DNA from: Hominenteromicrobium mulieris
GTDB taxonomy: Bacteria; Bacillota; Clostridia; Oscillospirales; Acutalibacteraceae
Length of the DNA stretch: 55,267 bases
Assembly (NCBI GenBank): GCA_021029595.1
Contig: JAJJOY010000003.1
Coordinates: forward strand, 477,371 to 532,637
Reading direction: 5' to 3'
Within the stretch, counting starts at the first letter, position 1, and each line of letters begins with the position of its first letter. This document shows positions 24,033 through 32,800 of this stretch, in pieces. The notes beneath the pieces are model-generated. The model saw only the letters and a list, made by a program, of their open reading frames with translations, was not told the origin of the DNA and did not search any database. The position numbers and the translations under genes were made by a program.

Positions 24033-25523
24033 TTAATCCTGTTTTCTCTCCACGACCTGCACCTGCGCGGTGGCGGTGGGAATCTGCGTTGTATTGGAAA
24101 GCTCGGGATTCATCTCAAGCTTTTTCATGGTCGGTATCGTGATGATGACCGTGGTGCCCATGCCTTCTTCGCTGTCAACATCAAGCGAGCCGGAGTGCAG
24201 CTCCATGATCTCATTTGCGACGGCGAGGCCAATGCCGTTGCCGCGCACATTTTGGTTTGCTTTGTAGAACTTCTTTTTGACGTTTGGCAGATGCTCCGCC
24301 GGGATGCCGCAGCCACTGTCCTTGATGATGACGCGGATAAACCCGTCGTCCTCATACGCGGAAACGCGCACCGTACCACCGGGATTCGTGTATTTCAAAG
24401 CGTTGTCGATGACGTTGATGAACACCTGCCGCAGGCGATTCACATCGCCCAAAATCGGCGAAAGCATCGTGTCCTCCTCATCGTAAATGAGGTTTTTATG
24501 CTCCGTTCGCGCACGGTCGGTGAACATGTACACGGCCTCATCCAGCTCCGCCAAAAGATCGATCTTCTTGAGGATCAGCCGCATTCTGCCGCTTTGCATG
24601 CGGGAAAAATCCAGAAGCTCCTCCACCATGCCGGAAAGACGTTCTGCCTCGCGCACGATGACGTTCATGCCCTTATCATACGTTTCGCGGCCGATGCCGC
24701 CTGTTTGCAGCGTTTCCGCCCAACCCTTAATAGCCGTCAGCGGCGTGCGCAGCTCGTGCGAAACAGAGGAAATGAAGTCGTTTTTCATTTTTTCTGCTGT
24801 GCCAAGCTCTGCCGCCATGTCGTTGATGGAGTCGCACAGTGCGCCGAGCTCGTCGTCCTTCTCTTTCTTGACGCGCACGTCAAAATCGCCCTTTGCAATT
24901 TTTTCCGCCGTAGCATTGAGTTCCCGAATAGGCGTGATAATAGACCGCACAAAATAGATGCCCGAAAGCGTGACGAGCACCAAAATGAGCACACCGATGC
25001 CGATCAAAACCAGCACGACATACGTAATCTGCCGGTCTGCGCGCTCCATAGAGACGATGTATCGCACCGCGCCGAGCACCGCGCCGTTTGCGCCGCGCGC
25101 CACGCGCGAGACGGCCATGACCTTCTCGCCGCTCGCGAGCTTGCCGATCCAATAGCCGTACCCATTTTCGCTGTGCAAGGCACTTTCAAAATCGGGCTTG
25201 CTCTGGTTTTGGTCCGGCGCAAAGCCGGAGGAGGTAGACAAAATGCTGCCCGAACGCGAGACCGCCATGACCTCCATGAGGTCTTTATCCGGGAAATTTT
25301 CGGTGTAGCTTCTGGCTGCAGCGTTAAACTCGCTTACGGTTTTCATGCTGCCGGAAAGCACGGTGGGCAGCTCGTCGCTGCGGCCGATGAGCGTCATTTG
25401 TATGCCGTTATAGGCATAGCTCTGCACAACGAAAGAAAGCGCCGCAATACAGGCTGTAAATAATAAAATCATCACACCGAGGCTGTTAAACAGCCAGCGT
25501 CTTGCGATACCTTTTTTGAACAC
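24033..25523 (-). CDS. Two-component sensor histidine kinase
   Basis: 496 aa. Membrane helix at about 12-32, an extracytoplasmic sensing domain (about 33-165), second helix (about 167-190), HAMP (ITPIRELNATAEKIAKGDF), then HisKA with the phospho-His in SVSHELRTPLTAIKGW and HATPase with N-box NVIDNALKYT, DSGCGIP and GNGIGLAVANEIM. The extra tail after the ATPase domain (about 465-496) is Thr/Gln-rich. The cognate regulator gene lies upstream, but 268 bases containing hairpin array B separate the two, which is unusual for such a pair. Confidence 0.95.
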   Translation of the reverse strand: MFKKGIARRWLFNSLGVMILLFTACIAALSFVVQSYAYNGIQMTLIGRSDELPTVLSGSMKTVSEFNAAARSYTENFPDKDLMEVMAVSRSGSILSTSSGFAPDQNQSKPDFESALHSENGYGYWIGKLASGEKVMAVSRVARGANGAVLGAVRYIVSMERADRQITYVVLVLIGIGVLILVLVTLSGIYFVRSIITPIRELNATAEKIAKGDFDVRVKKEKDDELGALCDSINDMAAELGTAEKMKNDFISSVSHELRTPLTAIKGWAETLQTGGIGRETYDKGMNVIVREAERLSGMVEELLDFSRMQSGRMRLILKKIDLLAELDEAVYMFTDRARTEHKNLIYDEEDTMLSPILGDVNRLRQVFINVIDNALKYTNPGGTVRVSAYEDDGFIRVIIKDSGCGIPAEHLPNVKKKFYKANQNVRGNGIGLAVANEIMELHSGSLDVDSEEGMGTTVIITIPTMKKLEMNPELSNTTQIPTATAQVQVVERKQD

Positions 25524-25572
25524 GCGCTTTCCTCCTTTCTGTGCTTCTTTTTGTAGTTACCAGTATTTTTAA

Positions 25573-25793
25573 ATGACTTGCCCTGCAAGTCATCAGAAAA
25601 CCCATGCAACTGGGTTTTCTGCGGTTCAACAGTCCACCGGACTGTTGAACCTACTTTCCTAGTTTTTTATTAGGCAAAAAGATTTCGTCGTCTGCGGACG
25701 ACACCTCAGGGCCTTGCCCCGAGCCCCCATAAACTTTCTGAAGAAAGTTTAATCAAAGACTTCATTCGTTTGCTTTCACGCAACCTTTTGATT
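25573..25793. repeat. Tandem array of perfect hairpins inside a two-component operon (array B)
   Basis: Consecutive inverted repeats: 25573-25593 (9 bp, loop CCT), 25594-25621 (11 bp), 25623-25651 (13 bp, loop ACC), 25687-25702 (6 bp, loop TGCG), 25705-25723 (8 bp, one mismatch), 25730-25751 (9 bp, loop TGAA), and a longer outer pair 25751-25757/25787-25793 enclosing GTTTGC/GCAAC. The stems share no sequence with one another. It lies between the response regulator and kinase genes and would be transcribed with them. Confidence 0.85.
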
Positions 25794-26496
25794 ACTTATC
25801 CCACCGATAGCCGATGCCCCACACGGTGACAACATGTCTCGGGTTCGAGGGCTCGTCTTCGATCTTCATTCTCAATCTGCGAATATTCACGTCTACGATT
25901 TTTTCCTCACCGACATATCCGCTGCCCCAGACGTGCTTTAGAATTTCGGAGCGTTTTAACGCCTTACCGGCATTTGAGATGAAGTATTCCATAATCTGAA
26001 ACTCCACCTGTGTCAGCTCCACGGGGTTGCCGTCTTTTGTGAATGAGCGGTTGCGCAGGTTCAGCACGAAGCGGCCGGAGCGCAGCTCTTCGGAGAAATT
26101 CGGCTCTGCGGCTCTCGTAAACTGTGCCACACGGCGGTAAACGGCGTCTACGCGCGCCACGAGTTCTGAGGGGCTGAACGGCTTCGTCACATAATCGTCC
26201 GCGCCCATCATCAGGCCCGTCACCTTGTCCATTTCCTGCGTTTTCGCCGTCAGCATGATGATGCCGATGGTCGCGTTTTTCTGTCTTAATTCCTTACATA
26301 CGGCAAGTCCGTCCAGACTGCCGGGCATCATGATGTCCAGCACGGCCACGTCAAAATCGCCGCCGGCCTGCTCGTACACGCGCAAAGCTTCCTCACCGCT
26401 TGCGGCTTCCACGCAGTCGTACCCCGCGCGCTTTAAATTGATGACCACAAACTCGCGGATATTCTGCTCGTCCTCTGCCACCAATATCTTTTTCAT
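25792..26496 (-). CDS. OmpR/PhoB-family response regulator
   Basis: 234 aa. Receiver domain with acidic pocket E9/D10, phosphorylation site D54 in VAVLDIMMPG, conserved Thr in MLTAKTQE and Lys in YVTKPFSPSELVARV. The DNA-binding winged helix (about 135-232) ends in VWGIGYRW, typical of this subfamily. It works with the kinase encoded downstream. The VCBS lipoprotein gene is upstream in the same operon (39 bases). Confidence 0.95.
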   Translation of the reverse strand: MKKILVAEDEQNIREFVVINLKRAGYDCVEAASGEEALRVYEQAGGDFDVAVLDIMMPGSLDGLAVCKELRQKNATIGIIMLTAKTQEMDKVTGLMMGADDYVTKPFSPSELVARVDAVYRRVAQFTRAAEPNFSEELRSGRFVLNLRNRSFTKDGNPVELTQVEFQIMEYFISNAGKALKRSEILKHVWGSGYVGEEKIVDVNIRRLRMKIEDEPSNPRHVVTVWGIGYRWDK

Positions 26497-26535
26497 GTTC
26501 GTTTCCCCTTTCTGTCCCCCATTTTCAGTCTATAT

Positions 26536-27885
26536 TTATTCCAGCACTTCAAATCCGCTTTGCAGCGTTTTTTCGTCGCTTTCCGCCATGGAATCGTCCA
26601 AAATGCGCAGCACATACACGCGTCCGGCGGAGCTGCTCAACAGAATATCTTCGTCATTCTGTTCTTTTTCCGCCCAGTCTTCCTCCGTATATACCCGAAT
26701 GGAGAACTTGTCCTCCCGGCCGAGGTAATTGCCGTTAAAGCCGATCTGTGTATACGTAAAGAATGTCGCTGTGCGGGTCACGGTGTCATTTTGGCAGCCG
26801 TAGTTATCCTCGCTGCTCGGCAAAAACAGGTTGTAGTTTTCCGCTGTATTCAAAATACTCGTGCACACCGGCGTCAACGTGTTGTCCTGTAAGCTATACG
26901 TGTTCCACGTGATGACATACCCGGTGGAATCCGCCGTCGTTTCGCTGCCGTTTATCGTCAACTCCGCCGTTGGAATCTCCAAAATGCCGTCTTTATTCAC
27001 ATCGCGCGAGACCGCTGCGGCCGCCGTTGGCCGATCCGTCGCGTTTTCTTCGTTCGACAGCGGCGAAATGAGTCTGTCCGACGCTTCGTCATACCCGATG
27101 ACCTGCGTCAGCATGCGCCCGTCCGCTTTCACGCCGTCCAGCACCGCTGCGCGCCGCCAAGAATTTACCTGCGAAAAGCTTACGGAGGTGTAACGCGTCA
27201 CCGCCGCATCGAGCGGCACGGTTTTGGAGACATACGGCTGGTCGCCGTCAAAGCGGTATAACCCGCCAAGCGCCATAATCTCTTCTCCGCTCGTCTGCGC
27301 CGCCTGCAAAACGAACAGCTCTTTTATATTGTCGCTGTCAAAATCTGTCAGCAGAATTTCGCTGTATGAGACCGTTGTCATGGAGAATTCGCGGATCGTG
27401 TCTCCGTCCACATAATAAACCGAAACGCTTGCCGTCGCCGTGAGCGGATCTCCCCAGCCCACGATGATCTCGTCCATACCGTCGCCCGTCAGGTCACCGA
27501 AAAACACCTTGTCCACCTGCGTTGCCGCCGAGGTAAACCGCGCCATAGAGTTCCAAACGCCGTCCGTGTTTTTCTTAAAAAATTCCAGCCGCGTGCCGCC
27601 CGCGTCGCCGTTTGCACAGAAACTCACGACCTCCGAAGTGCCGCACCCGTCTAAATCGCGCGAGATGATCGCCGAGCGGTAATCACCGCATTTCGGGTAA
27701 ACAAGCGTCACGTCACCCACGCCGCCGCCCATCAGGGCATATATCGCTTCTCTGTCTGCCGTCGTCTTTGGCGGAGACATCAGCGCTTGCGCATCAAGAC
27801 CCGTCAGCTCGCTGCACCCCGAAAAAGAAAGCGCCAAAAGCACGGCGAGCACCGCTGCAAAAAGTTTTTTCAGTTTTCCGCGCAT
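26536..27885 (-). CDS. VCBS/FG-GAP-repeat lipoprotein
   Basis: 449 aa. ATG at 27885 after AGGAGGTGA, preferred over a longer frame. Lipoprotein signal MRGKLKKLFAAVLAVLLALSFSGC. The body carries FG-GAP/VCBS-like calcium-loop repeats: DLDGCGTSEVV, DLTGDGMDEIIVGWGD, DFDSDNIKELFVL and DVNKDGILEIPTAEL, consistent with a beta-propeller outside the membrane. It is first in an operon with the OmpR regulator and kinase, so it may feed the sensor or be its main target. This arrangement recurs in Oscillospiraceae by recollection. Confidence 0.88.
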   Translation of the reverse strand: MRGKLKKLFAAVLAVLLALSFSGCSELTGLDAQALMSPPKTTADREAIYALMGGGVGDVTLVYPKCGDYRSAIISRDLDGCGTSEVVSFCANGDAGGTRLEFFKKNTDGVWNSMARFTSAATQVDKVFFGDLTGDGMDEIIVGWGDPLTATASVSVYYVDGDTIREFSMTTVSYSEILLTDFDSDNIKELFVLQAAQTSGEEIMALGGLYRFDGDQPYVSKTVPLDAAVTRYTSVSFSQVNSWRRAAVLDGVKADGRMLTQVIGYDEASDRLISPLSNEENATDRPTAAAAVSRDVNKDGILEIPTAELTINGSETTADSTGYVITWNTYSLQDNTLTPVCTSILNTAENYNLFLPSSEDNYGCQNDTVTRTATFFTYTQIGFNGNYLGREDKFSIRVYTEEDWAEKEQNDEDILLSSSAGRVYVLRILDDSMAESDEKTLQSGFEVLE

Positions 27886-27923
27886 CGCCGTCACCTCCTG
27901 CGCAAATTTACAATATCGGTATA

Positions 27924-27952
27924 AGTATAGCATATCCCCCGCACCGCCGCAA
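27924..27952 (-). promoter_or_regulatory. Promoter of the VCBS lipoprotein/two-component operon
   Basis: Minus strand -35 TTGCGG (27952-27947), 17-bp spacer, -10 TATACT (27929-27924). Confidence 0.65.
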
Positions 27953-28003
27953 GCAGTCAGGGGCGCTTTGGCGTCATATAAAAATTAAATTTCTGTGACA
28001 GCA

Positions 28004-28032
28004 TTGAGAAACCGGCGCGTGCGTGGTAAAAT
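28004..28032 (+). promoter_or_regulatory. Promoter of the VanZ-like gene
   Basis: TTGAGA (28004-28009), 17-bp spacer, TAAAAT (28027-28032), divergent from the VCBS operon promoter about 50 bases away. Confidence 0.65.
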
Positions 28033-28059
28033 GGAGAAAATATCTCGAAAGGATTCCGC

Positions 28060-28548
28060 ATGAAACAAACAATGCACAATACCCGCGTGCGATGGGTGCT
28101 CGGCATTCTCATTGCACTCACGCTTGCGTTCATCTGGAGCAACTCCATGCAGAGCCGCGCGGTCTCCGGCGGCATGAGCGGCTCCTTAAAAACGTGGCTC
28201 GAGCAGCTTCTGCACACAGAAATCAGCGAATTTTTGCTGCGCAAGGCGGCGCATTTTTCGGAATACGGCCTTCTGGGTGTGGAATTTTCGCTTCTGCTCG
28301 GCTTACAGCACGATAAAAACGGCAAAAATCTCCAGTGTGGGCGCAATCTTCTCGACTTTCCGCTCATCGGCATGCTGTGCGCCGTCACGGACGAGACCAT
28401 TCAAATTTTCTCCGGCCGCGGTTCGCTTGTTTCCGATGTGTGGATCGACACCGCCGGCTTTTCGACCGGATTCTTTTTGACCGTTCTGCTCTTTCTTTTT
28501 ATCAATCACTGTAAAAAAAGCCGGGTAACCGGCAACCGGAAAGGATAA
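28060..28548 (+). CDS. VanZ-like family membrane protein
   Basis: 162 aa with four predicted membrane helices. VanZ pattern: IALTLAFIWSNSMQSR, then the conserved LLRKAAHFSEYGLLGVEFSLLLG and CAVTDETIQIFSGRGSLVSDVWIDTAGFSTG. VanZ proteins modestly raise teicoplanin tolerance in the van clusters. Chromosomal homologues like this one have unknown roles. AAAGGA lies six bases before the ATG. Followed six bases later by a small lipoprotein gene in the same operon. Confidence 0.9.
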   Translation: MKQTMHNTRVRWVLGILIALTLAFIWSNSMQSRAVSGGMSGSLKTWLEQLLHTEISEFLLRKAAHFSEYGLLGVEFSLLLGLQHDKNGKNLQCGRNLLDFPLIGMLCAVTDETIQIFSGRGSLVSDVWIDTAGFSTGFFLTVLLFLFINHCKKSRVTGNRKG

Positions 28549-28553
28549 ATACC

Positions 28554-29006
28554 ATGAAACAGCATATTTTAAAGAAGATTCCTCTCTTCGTCACCGTGTC
28601 CGTTCTGCTCGCGTGCATCGTGTTTTCCGGCTGCGCGGGCCGCACCGTCATCACAGATGCGCAATTCAAGTCCGCCTGCGAAGCTGCCGACTGCGAAGTA
28701 ACGGACGTTTCCGACCAGTTTGACAGCAGCGTCATCACAAAAGCGCTGACCGTTTCGGGTGATGATTACTCCTTAGGCTTTTTCACATTCGCTTCCACGG
28801 ACAGTGCCAAAACGAACTACGCGCAGATGCTTTCAAGCGTCAGGACCTCCGAGGGCAAGGCGGTCGATTCCAGCGAATACAACCGCTACACGTATAAAGG
28901 CGACGACCTCACAACGGTACTCTACCGCAACGGCACCACGATTCTTTTCGCCACCGGCGCGGATAAGGACACTGTAAATAAAGTCGTAACAGCGTTGGGA
29001 CTTTAA
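28554..29006 (+). CDS. Small hypothetical lipoprotein
   Basis: 150 aa. Lipoprotein signal MKQHILKKIPLFVTVSVLLACIVFSGC with lipid Cys at 27. The mature part (FKSACEAADCEVTDVSDQFDSSVI, then DDYSLGFFTFASTDSAKTNYAQML, YKGDDLTTVLYRNGTTILFATG) looks like a small alpha/beta domain of roughly 110 residues. I do not recognise a named family. Co-transcribed with the VanZ-like gene and ended by a strong terminator. Confidence 0.8.
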   Translation: MKQHILKKIPLFVTVSVLLACIVFSGCAGRTVITDAQFKSACEAADCEVTDVSDQFDSSVITKALTVSGDDYSLGFFTFASTDSAKTNYAQMLSSVRTSEGKAVDSSEYNRYTYKGDDLTTVLYRNGTTILFATGADKDTVNKVVTALGL

Positions 29007-29010
29007 CTTT

Positions 29011-29045
29011 TAAAGGCTCGTCGGCAAAACCGACGAGCCTTTAAA
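29011..29045. terminator. Bidirectional terminator
   Basis: aaaggctcgtcgg (29013-29025) pairs perfectly with 29031-29043 around a five-base loop, flanked by tt/aa. Shared by the lipoprotein gene and the convergent MecA-like gene, whose stop codon lies inside it. Confidence 0.85.
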
Positions 29046-29370
29046 AATACCTGGTCATGCGGGCAGCGGCGTTCGGGATGAATGTTTCCGCCCGCTCTGC
29101 TATATAAGCCGCCGTTAGCGCACCCGCGCCGACGTACTCCCCATACTCCGTAAACAGGCTGCGCGCCGCGATGCGCTCTGAAAACCGCACCGTCACGCAC
29201 AGGAAAAACCGGCTGCCGATCCGCCCCAGTGCCGAAGAAAGAACATGGAGCGTGTGCACGGCACGCTCCACCGCATCCATCAAATGCCCCACGGTCTCAA
29301 AGCAAAACGTCAGCGGCACGGGCGGCGAAACGATACGAATGCCACCACCCCCTTTCCGTTCCCAAGGCAC
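29041..29370 (-). CDS. MecA-like adaptor, C-terminal domain only
   Basis: About 100-109 aa. The tail LFTEYGEYVGAGALTAAYIAERAETFIPNAAARMTRYF follows the pattern of the MecA C-terminal (ClpC-binding) domain (L-EYG---yl-EhG--i---A---l--yF), preceded by FCFETVGHLMDAVERAV and FFLCVTVR, which fit the domain's first helix and strands. The N-terminal substrate-binding domain of full MecA (about 100 further residues) is absent, and the sequence upstream is a gene relic. The start is uncertain: a GTG at 29370 or a rare ATT near 29340 after AAAGGGGGTGG. Truncated gene or stand-alone domain. Confidence 0.55.
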   Translation of the reverse strand: MPWERKGGGGIRIVSPPVPLTFCFETVGHLMDAVERAVHTLHVLSSALGRIGSRFFLCVTVRFSERIAARSLFTEYGEYVGAGALTAAYIAERAETFIPNAAARMTRYF

Positions 29371-29499
29371 ACCCGCAGGTGTATCTTAAACCAGTTTACG
29401 TCAAAGGCAGGTACACCGTGCCGATTTTTTCTTTGAAACCTTGACATTTTCTTTTTACGTTCTGATCATTACCAAAGTTAGTTATGATCTGACATCGGT

Positions 29500-29777
29500 G
29501 AAACGCTGAACCGGCCGCGCCCCGGTGTGACCCGTACCGTAAAGGAAATAGAGCAAAAAGACTACCTACAAAAGACCGCTTCCGAGGAAGACGGTCGCGT
29601 GACCTACATTTCCGCAACGAAAGCTTCAGCGGTAATGTAACCGGCACGCTAAACACCGGCAAAGCTTTCCGTGCTCAAAGCAGAAGCGGCAAAGTGGATG
29701 TTCCGTTCGATACCGGCGAAGGCACATGCAAAGTCAGCACACTCAGCGGCAGTATCCGCATTAAAATTGCAAAATAA
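29500..29777 (+). pseudogene. DUF4097 (putative adhesin) C-terminal relic
   Basis: From 29616 to the stop at 29775-29777 the plus strand reads NESFSGNVTGTLNTGKAF, then SGKVDVPFDTGEGTCKVST and LSGSIRIKIAK, the beta-helix repeat of the DUF4097 family. Upstream, EDGRVTYISA continues in another frame, so a frameshift lies near 29615, and no start or signal peptide remains. The fragment and the truncated MecA-like gene suggest local decay. The remaining part of 29371-29500 shows no recognisable gene. Confidence 0.65.
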
Positions 29778-29782
29778 CGTAA

Positions 29783-29815
29783 AAAATCTCTCTCGGCTGC
29801 GCCGAGAGAGATTTT
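29783..29815. terminator. Bidirectional terminator
   Basis: aaaatctctctcgg (29783-29796) pairs perfectly with 29802-29815, loop ctgcg, A/T-rich on both sides. It ends the minus-strand pseudo-ATPase gene. Confidence 0.85.
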
Positions 29816-29827
29816 CAATTTCGAACC

Positions 29828-32800
29828 TTATTTTACTTTATTTCTGAACTTCGGTACCAACACGGTGGCGAGCACCCAGAACAACTCGTAGATAACGAGC
29901 GCAAATGCGGAAATCTGCTCCACGCCCGCAACGAATGTGAGGAACGCCACAAGCACAAAGCCAATGACGACCGCCGCGTTCTGCATGGCGACGATGAAGC
30001 TGATGTTCTTCTTTTCATCAATGCACGTGGAAACAAGGCTCATCATGGATTCCACACGACCCTTTGTGGCGGCATAGGCGTCCACGCGGTCCGCAGTGTC
30101 GTTCACAAGGTGGTCTGCCGGGCCGTCTTGGCCTGCGCCGATGACATTCACCGCCGTGGCGTCAATGCCGAACAGGCGCGAAATGAACTGCGGCGTAAGG
30201 TTCGGGTCTGCCGAACGCAGAATGAGCGAAACGCCGTTCATTTCCATGTTCTGCAGCTCCGCTTTCTTCTTTCGGTCTGCGTTATAGGTCAGGATGAACA
30301 TGGCGTAAAGCTCGCCGCCCATTGCAACGTACAAGATCTGTCGGCTGCCCGTCGTGTACTGACTCTCCACATTTTGCTCCGGCGCTTCCACACCGTGCGC
30401 AGTCAAAAGCGTACGGGAGCCGATGAGCACCTCTTTGCCGTCCACCGTGCCCACAACGCCGTTTCCGGCCTCAAATGCGGCCTTTTCGACCTCCGGAAGC
30501 TCGCCCTCATGCTCGCTGAACACCTGCTCGAACACGCCGCAAAGCGGGCCGCCGAGCTGCTGCACCAACGTGCCGGCAGCCAAAACGGCTTCTTCAAGGC
30601 CCTCCTGCTTAAACGGCTTCACCCCGTTCAAAACGACCGTGCCGCGCGGGAAAAGCTCTGTGGAATCAACCAGAACGGCATTTACGGCGCTCATGCGCTT
30701 GATACCTTCATAGCCGGAGACCATCGCGCCGCGGCGGCGCAGGCGGTGGGAAAGACGGCTCACCGGCAGGTTTACGGCCAGCATATTCATCACCGCTACA
30801 CACACGCAGCAGGAAGCCGCCAAAGCCGTAATGGCAAGGGACGCATCTTTCGTGATGACAAGCGCCACCACGCACAGAAGCAGCGAGGAGATGAGGCCCA
30901 CCGGCGCCAAAACCTGCGAAGAGGTCTCTGCCGGGTCCGGCTCATAGGAAATTTGTAAGAAGCGCTTTAAGAAGCCCGCTTTCTGCTGATATGCGATTGC
31001 AGGCTGCGAAATGACGGAGGAACCCGCCATTTTTAAAGACGTGTTGTAATCGTCAAATACGCGCACCGCATATTTCTGCTCGCGGGAAGACACAAAGCGG
31101 AAATTCGAGTGGATGCGGCGCAGCATCGTCAGCTTGCCGACGGTATTCAGGAACAGAATACCCGCCGCAATACCGGCGTAAAGGTGGATTTTACCCATGC
31201 TGAGCGCAGCCGGCGCAAACAGCGTGCAGAGCGTCTGCACAAAAACCGCCACACAAGCTACCGCAGCGGCAGAATCCGAATTCGCGCGGAACTCAAACAG
31301 TGCCTTCAGACCGTTTAAAATCGTTTTCGCGCAGAAGCCGATGGCCACTAGCAGCAGCACAAGCGATAAGATGGTGTAGCCCACTGCACCGGCGGTCTCC
31401 GTGTTATTGGCATTGAAGCCGGATTCCGCAATGAGCGACGCCAAAATGAGCACTGCCGTGCTCACGCCCGTTGCAAGCATGCGGATTGTCAGTTCGCGCA
31501 TCGTCGTGCGCAGGTCGTGCGCCACGCTCTTTGCGTCTGCCGGGCCGGTGTAATCGTCGATGAGCTCGTCGCTGTTTTCGGCGGCTTCCGTGTTTTCGGG
31601 CGCTTCGTCCGGCTTTTCCGCAAAGCGAATTTTAAAGCGGTGCGCACCGGCCGCACTGACGTTCTCGTCGTCGGAATACACGCGTGCTTCGCTCAGCAAT
31701 GCACTTTGCAAAACATCCGCGTTGATGATGTGCACCGGCAAGTCGCGCTTTCTGTACTGCGTTACGTCCGTTACCGGCACGGAGATCTTCTGCTGCGCAG
31801 GCTCTGCCGCTTCTTCGCCGGCGTTCTCGGCGCTTTCCGCAGCCTGCACATTTTCCGCTTTCGGCGCTTGTGCTTCGGGCAGCTGCTCGCCGGAAGCAAT
31901 GTCCATGCCTTCTTCCGCCTGCGGCTCTTCCTCCGGCTCCGGGCCATTGCTTGAAATATCCTTAAACGCCATCTCGGGCGCGTCACTTTCTTCCGTTTTC
32001 GGCGCTGCCGCAGCCTGCTGCTCGGCATTTTGCACCTGTGCAGCCTGCTTTGCCGCGTTTTCCGCCTGCACAGATTCCAGAATGCGGCGCACGGAATCCT
32101 CGCTCACCTCCGGCACCACCTTTGCCTGCTGCAAACCAAACGTCTCATTTTCAAGGTCAAGCTTAATCTCCATCGTGTGCGTCTGCGCGTCCTGCAGCAT
32201 CGCCGTCTGGAAATTCTGCACCTTGTCCTTCGTCTTTTTGTTTTCCGGCACCACAGCGTTCGGGTCATTCATCGCAACGGAGACCGGCACCGGGGCCACA
32301 ATGCCCAGCTCGTCCTCCACAGCGGAAAGATCCACACCGGCCGTCTCTACGGCCTCGGCCACACGACGGCGACGCTCTTTCTGCAGGCGCTCAAAGTCCT
32401 TTGCCACTTCGTCGTCAAGCTCCGCGGTGTTCTCGTCAAACAGCTTGCGATAGCCCTCGTCCTGCGTGGAAATCTCCCCTGTGGCATCAAACCCGCGGGT
32501 GTATTCGTCAATCGGTTTTAACTGGATGCCGTAGTACATGTCTTCGGCTTCGTTAAAAACCTCTTTCTGCTTCTTTTCACGGCGGCGCGCCCAAAAACCT
32601 TTTTTCTCTTTCTTCTCTTTTTTGTTCTTCTTTTTCTTTTCGGGCTCTTCTTCCTCCTCGTAGGTATCCCACGGGGAGTCTTCTTGCACCTCCACCGGCT
32701 GCGGTTCCGCTTCCGGCGCGGGCTGTGCTACCTCTGCCGAGGCTTCCTCTACGGGCTGCTCCGTTTCAGGCTCCGTCACAGCGTCGGGTTTTTCCGTCAC

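Noticed and set aside
23478-25463. Very long plus-strand open frame opposite the kinase and DUF1385 genes
   Set aside because: It runs antisense to two clearly conserved genes, its product is a low-information Arg/His/Ala mixture and it has no ribosome site. It is a by-product of GC-rich codons in the real genes.
25573-25793. Could the hairpin arrays be CRISPR or REP/BIME arrays?
   Set aside because: Stem sequences are all different, with no recurring repeat and no cas genes, so neither description fits.
29396-29662. 88-codon minus-strand frame upstream of the MecA-like gene, tested as the missing MecA N-terminus
   Set aside because: The Arg/Leu/Ser-rich product does not resemble the MecA N-terminal domain and lies opposite the DUF4097 relic.
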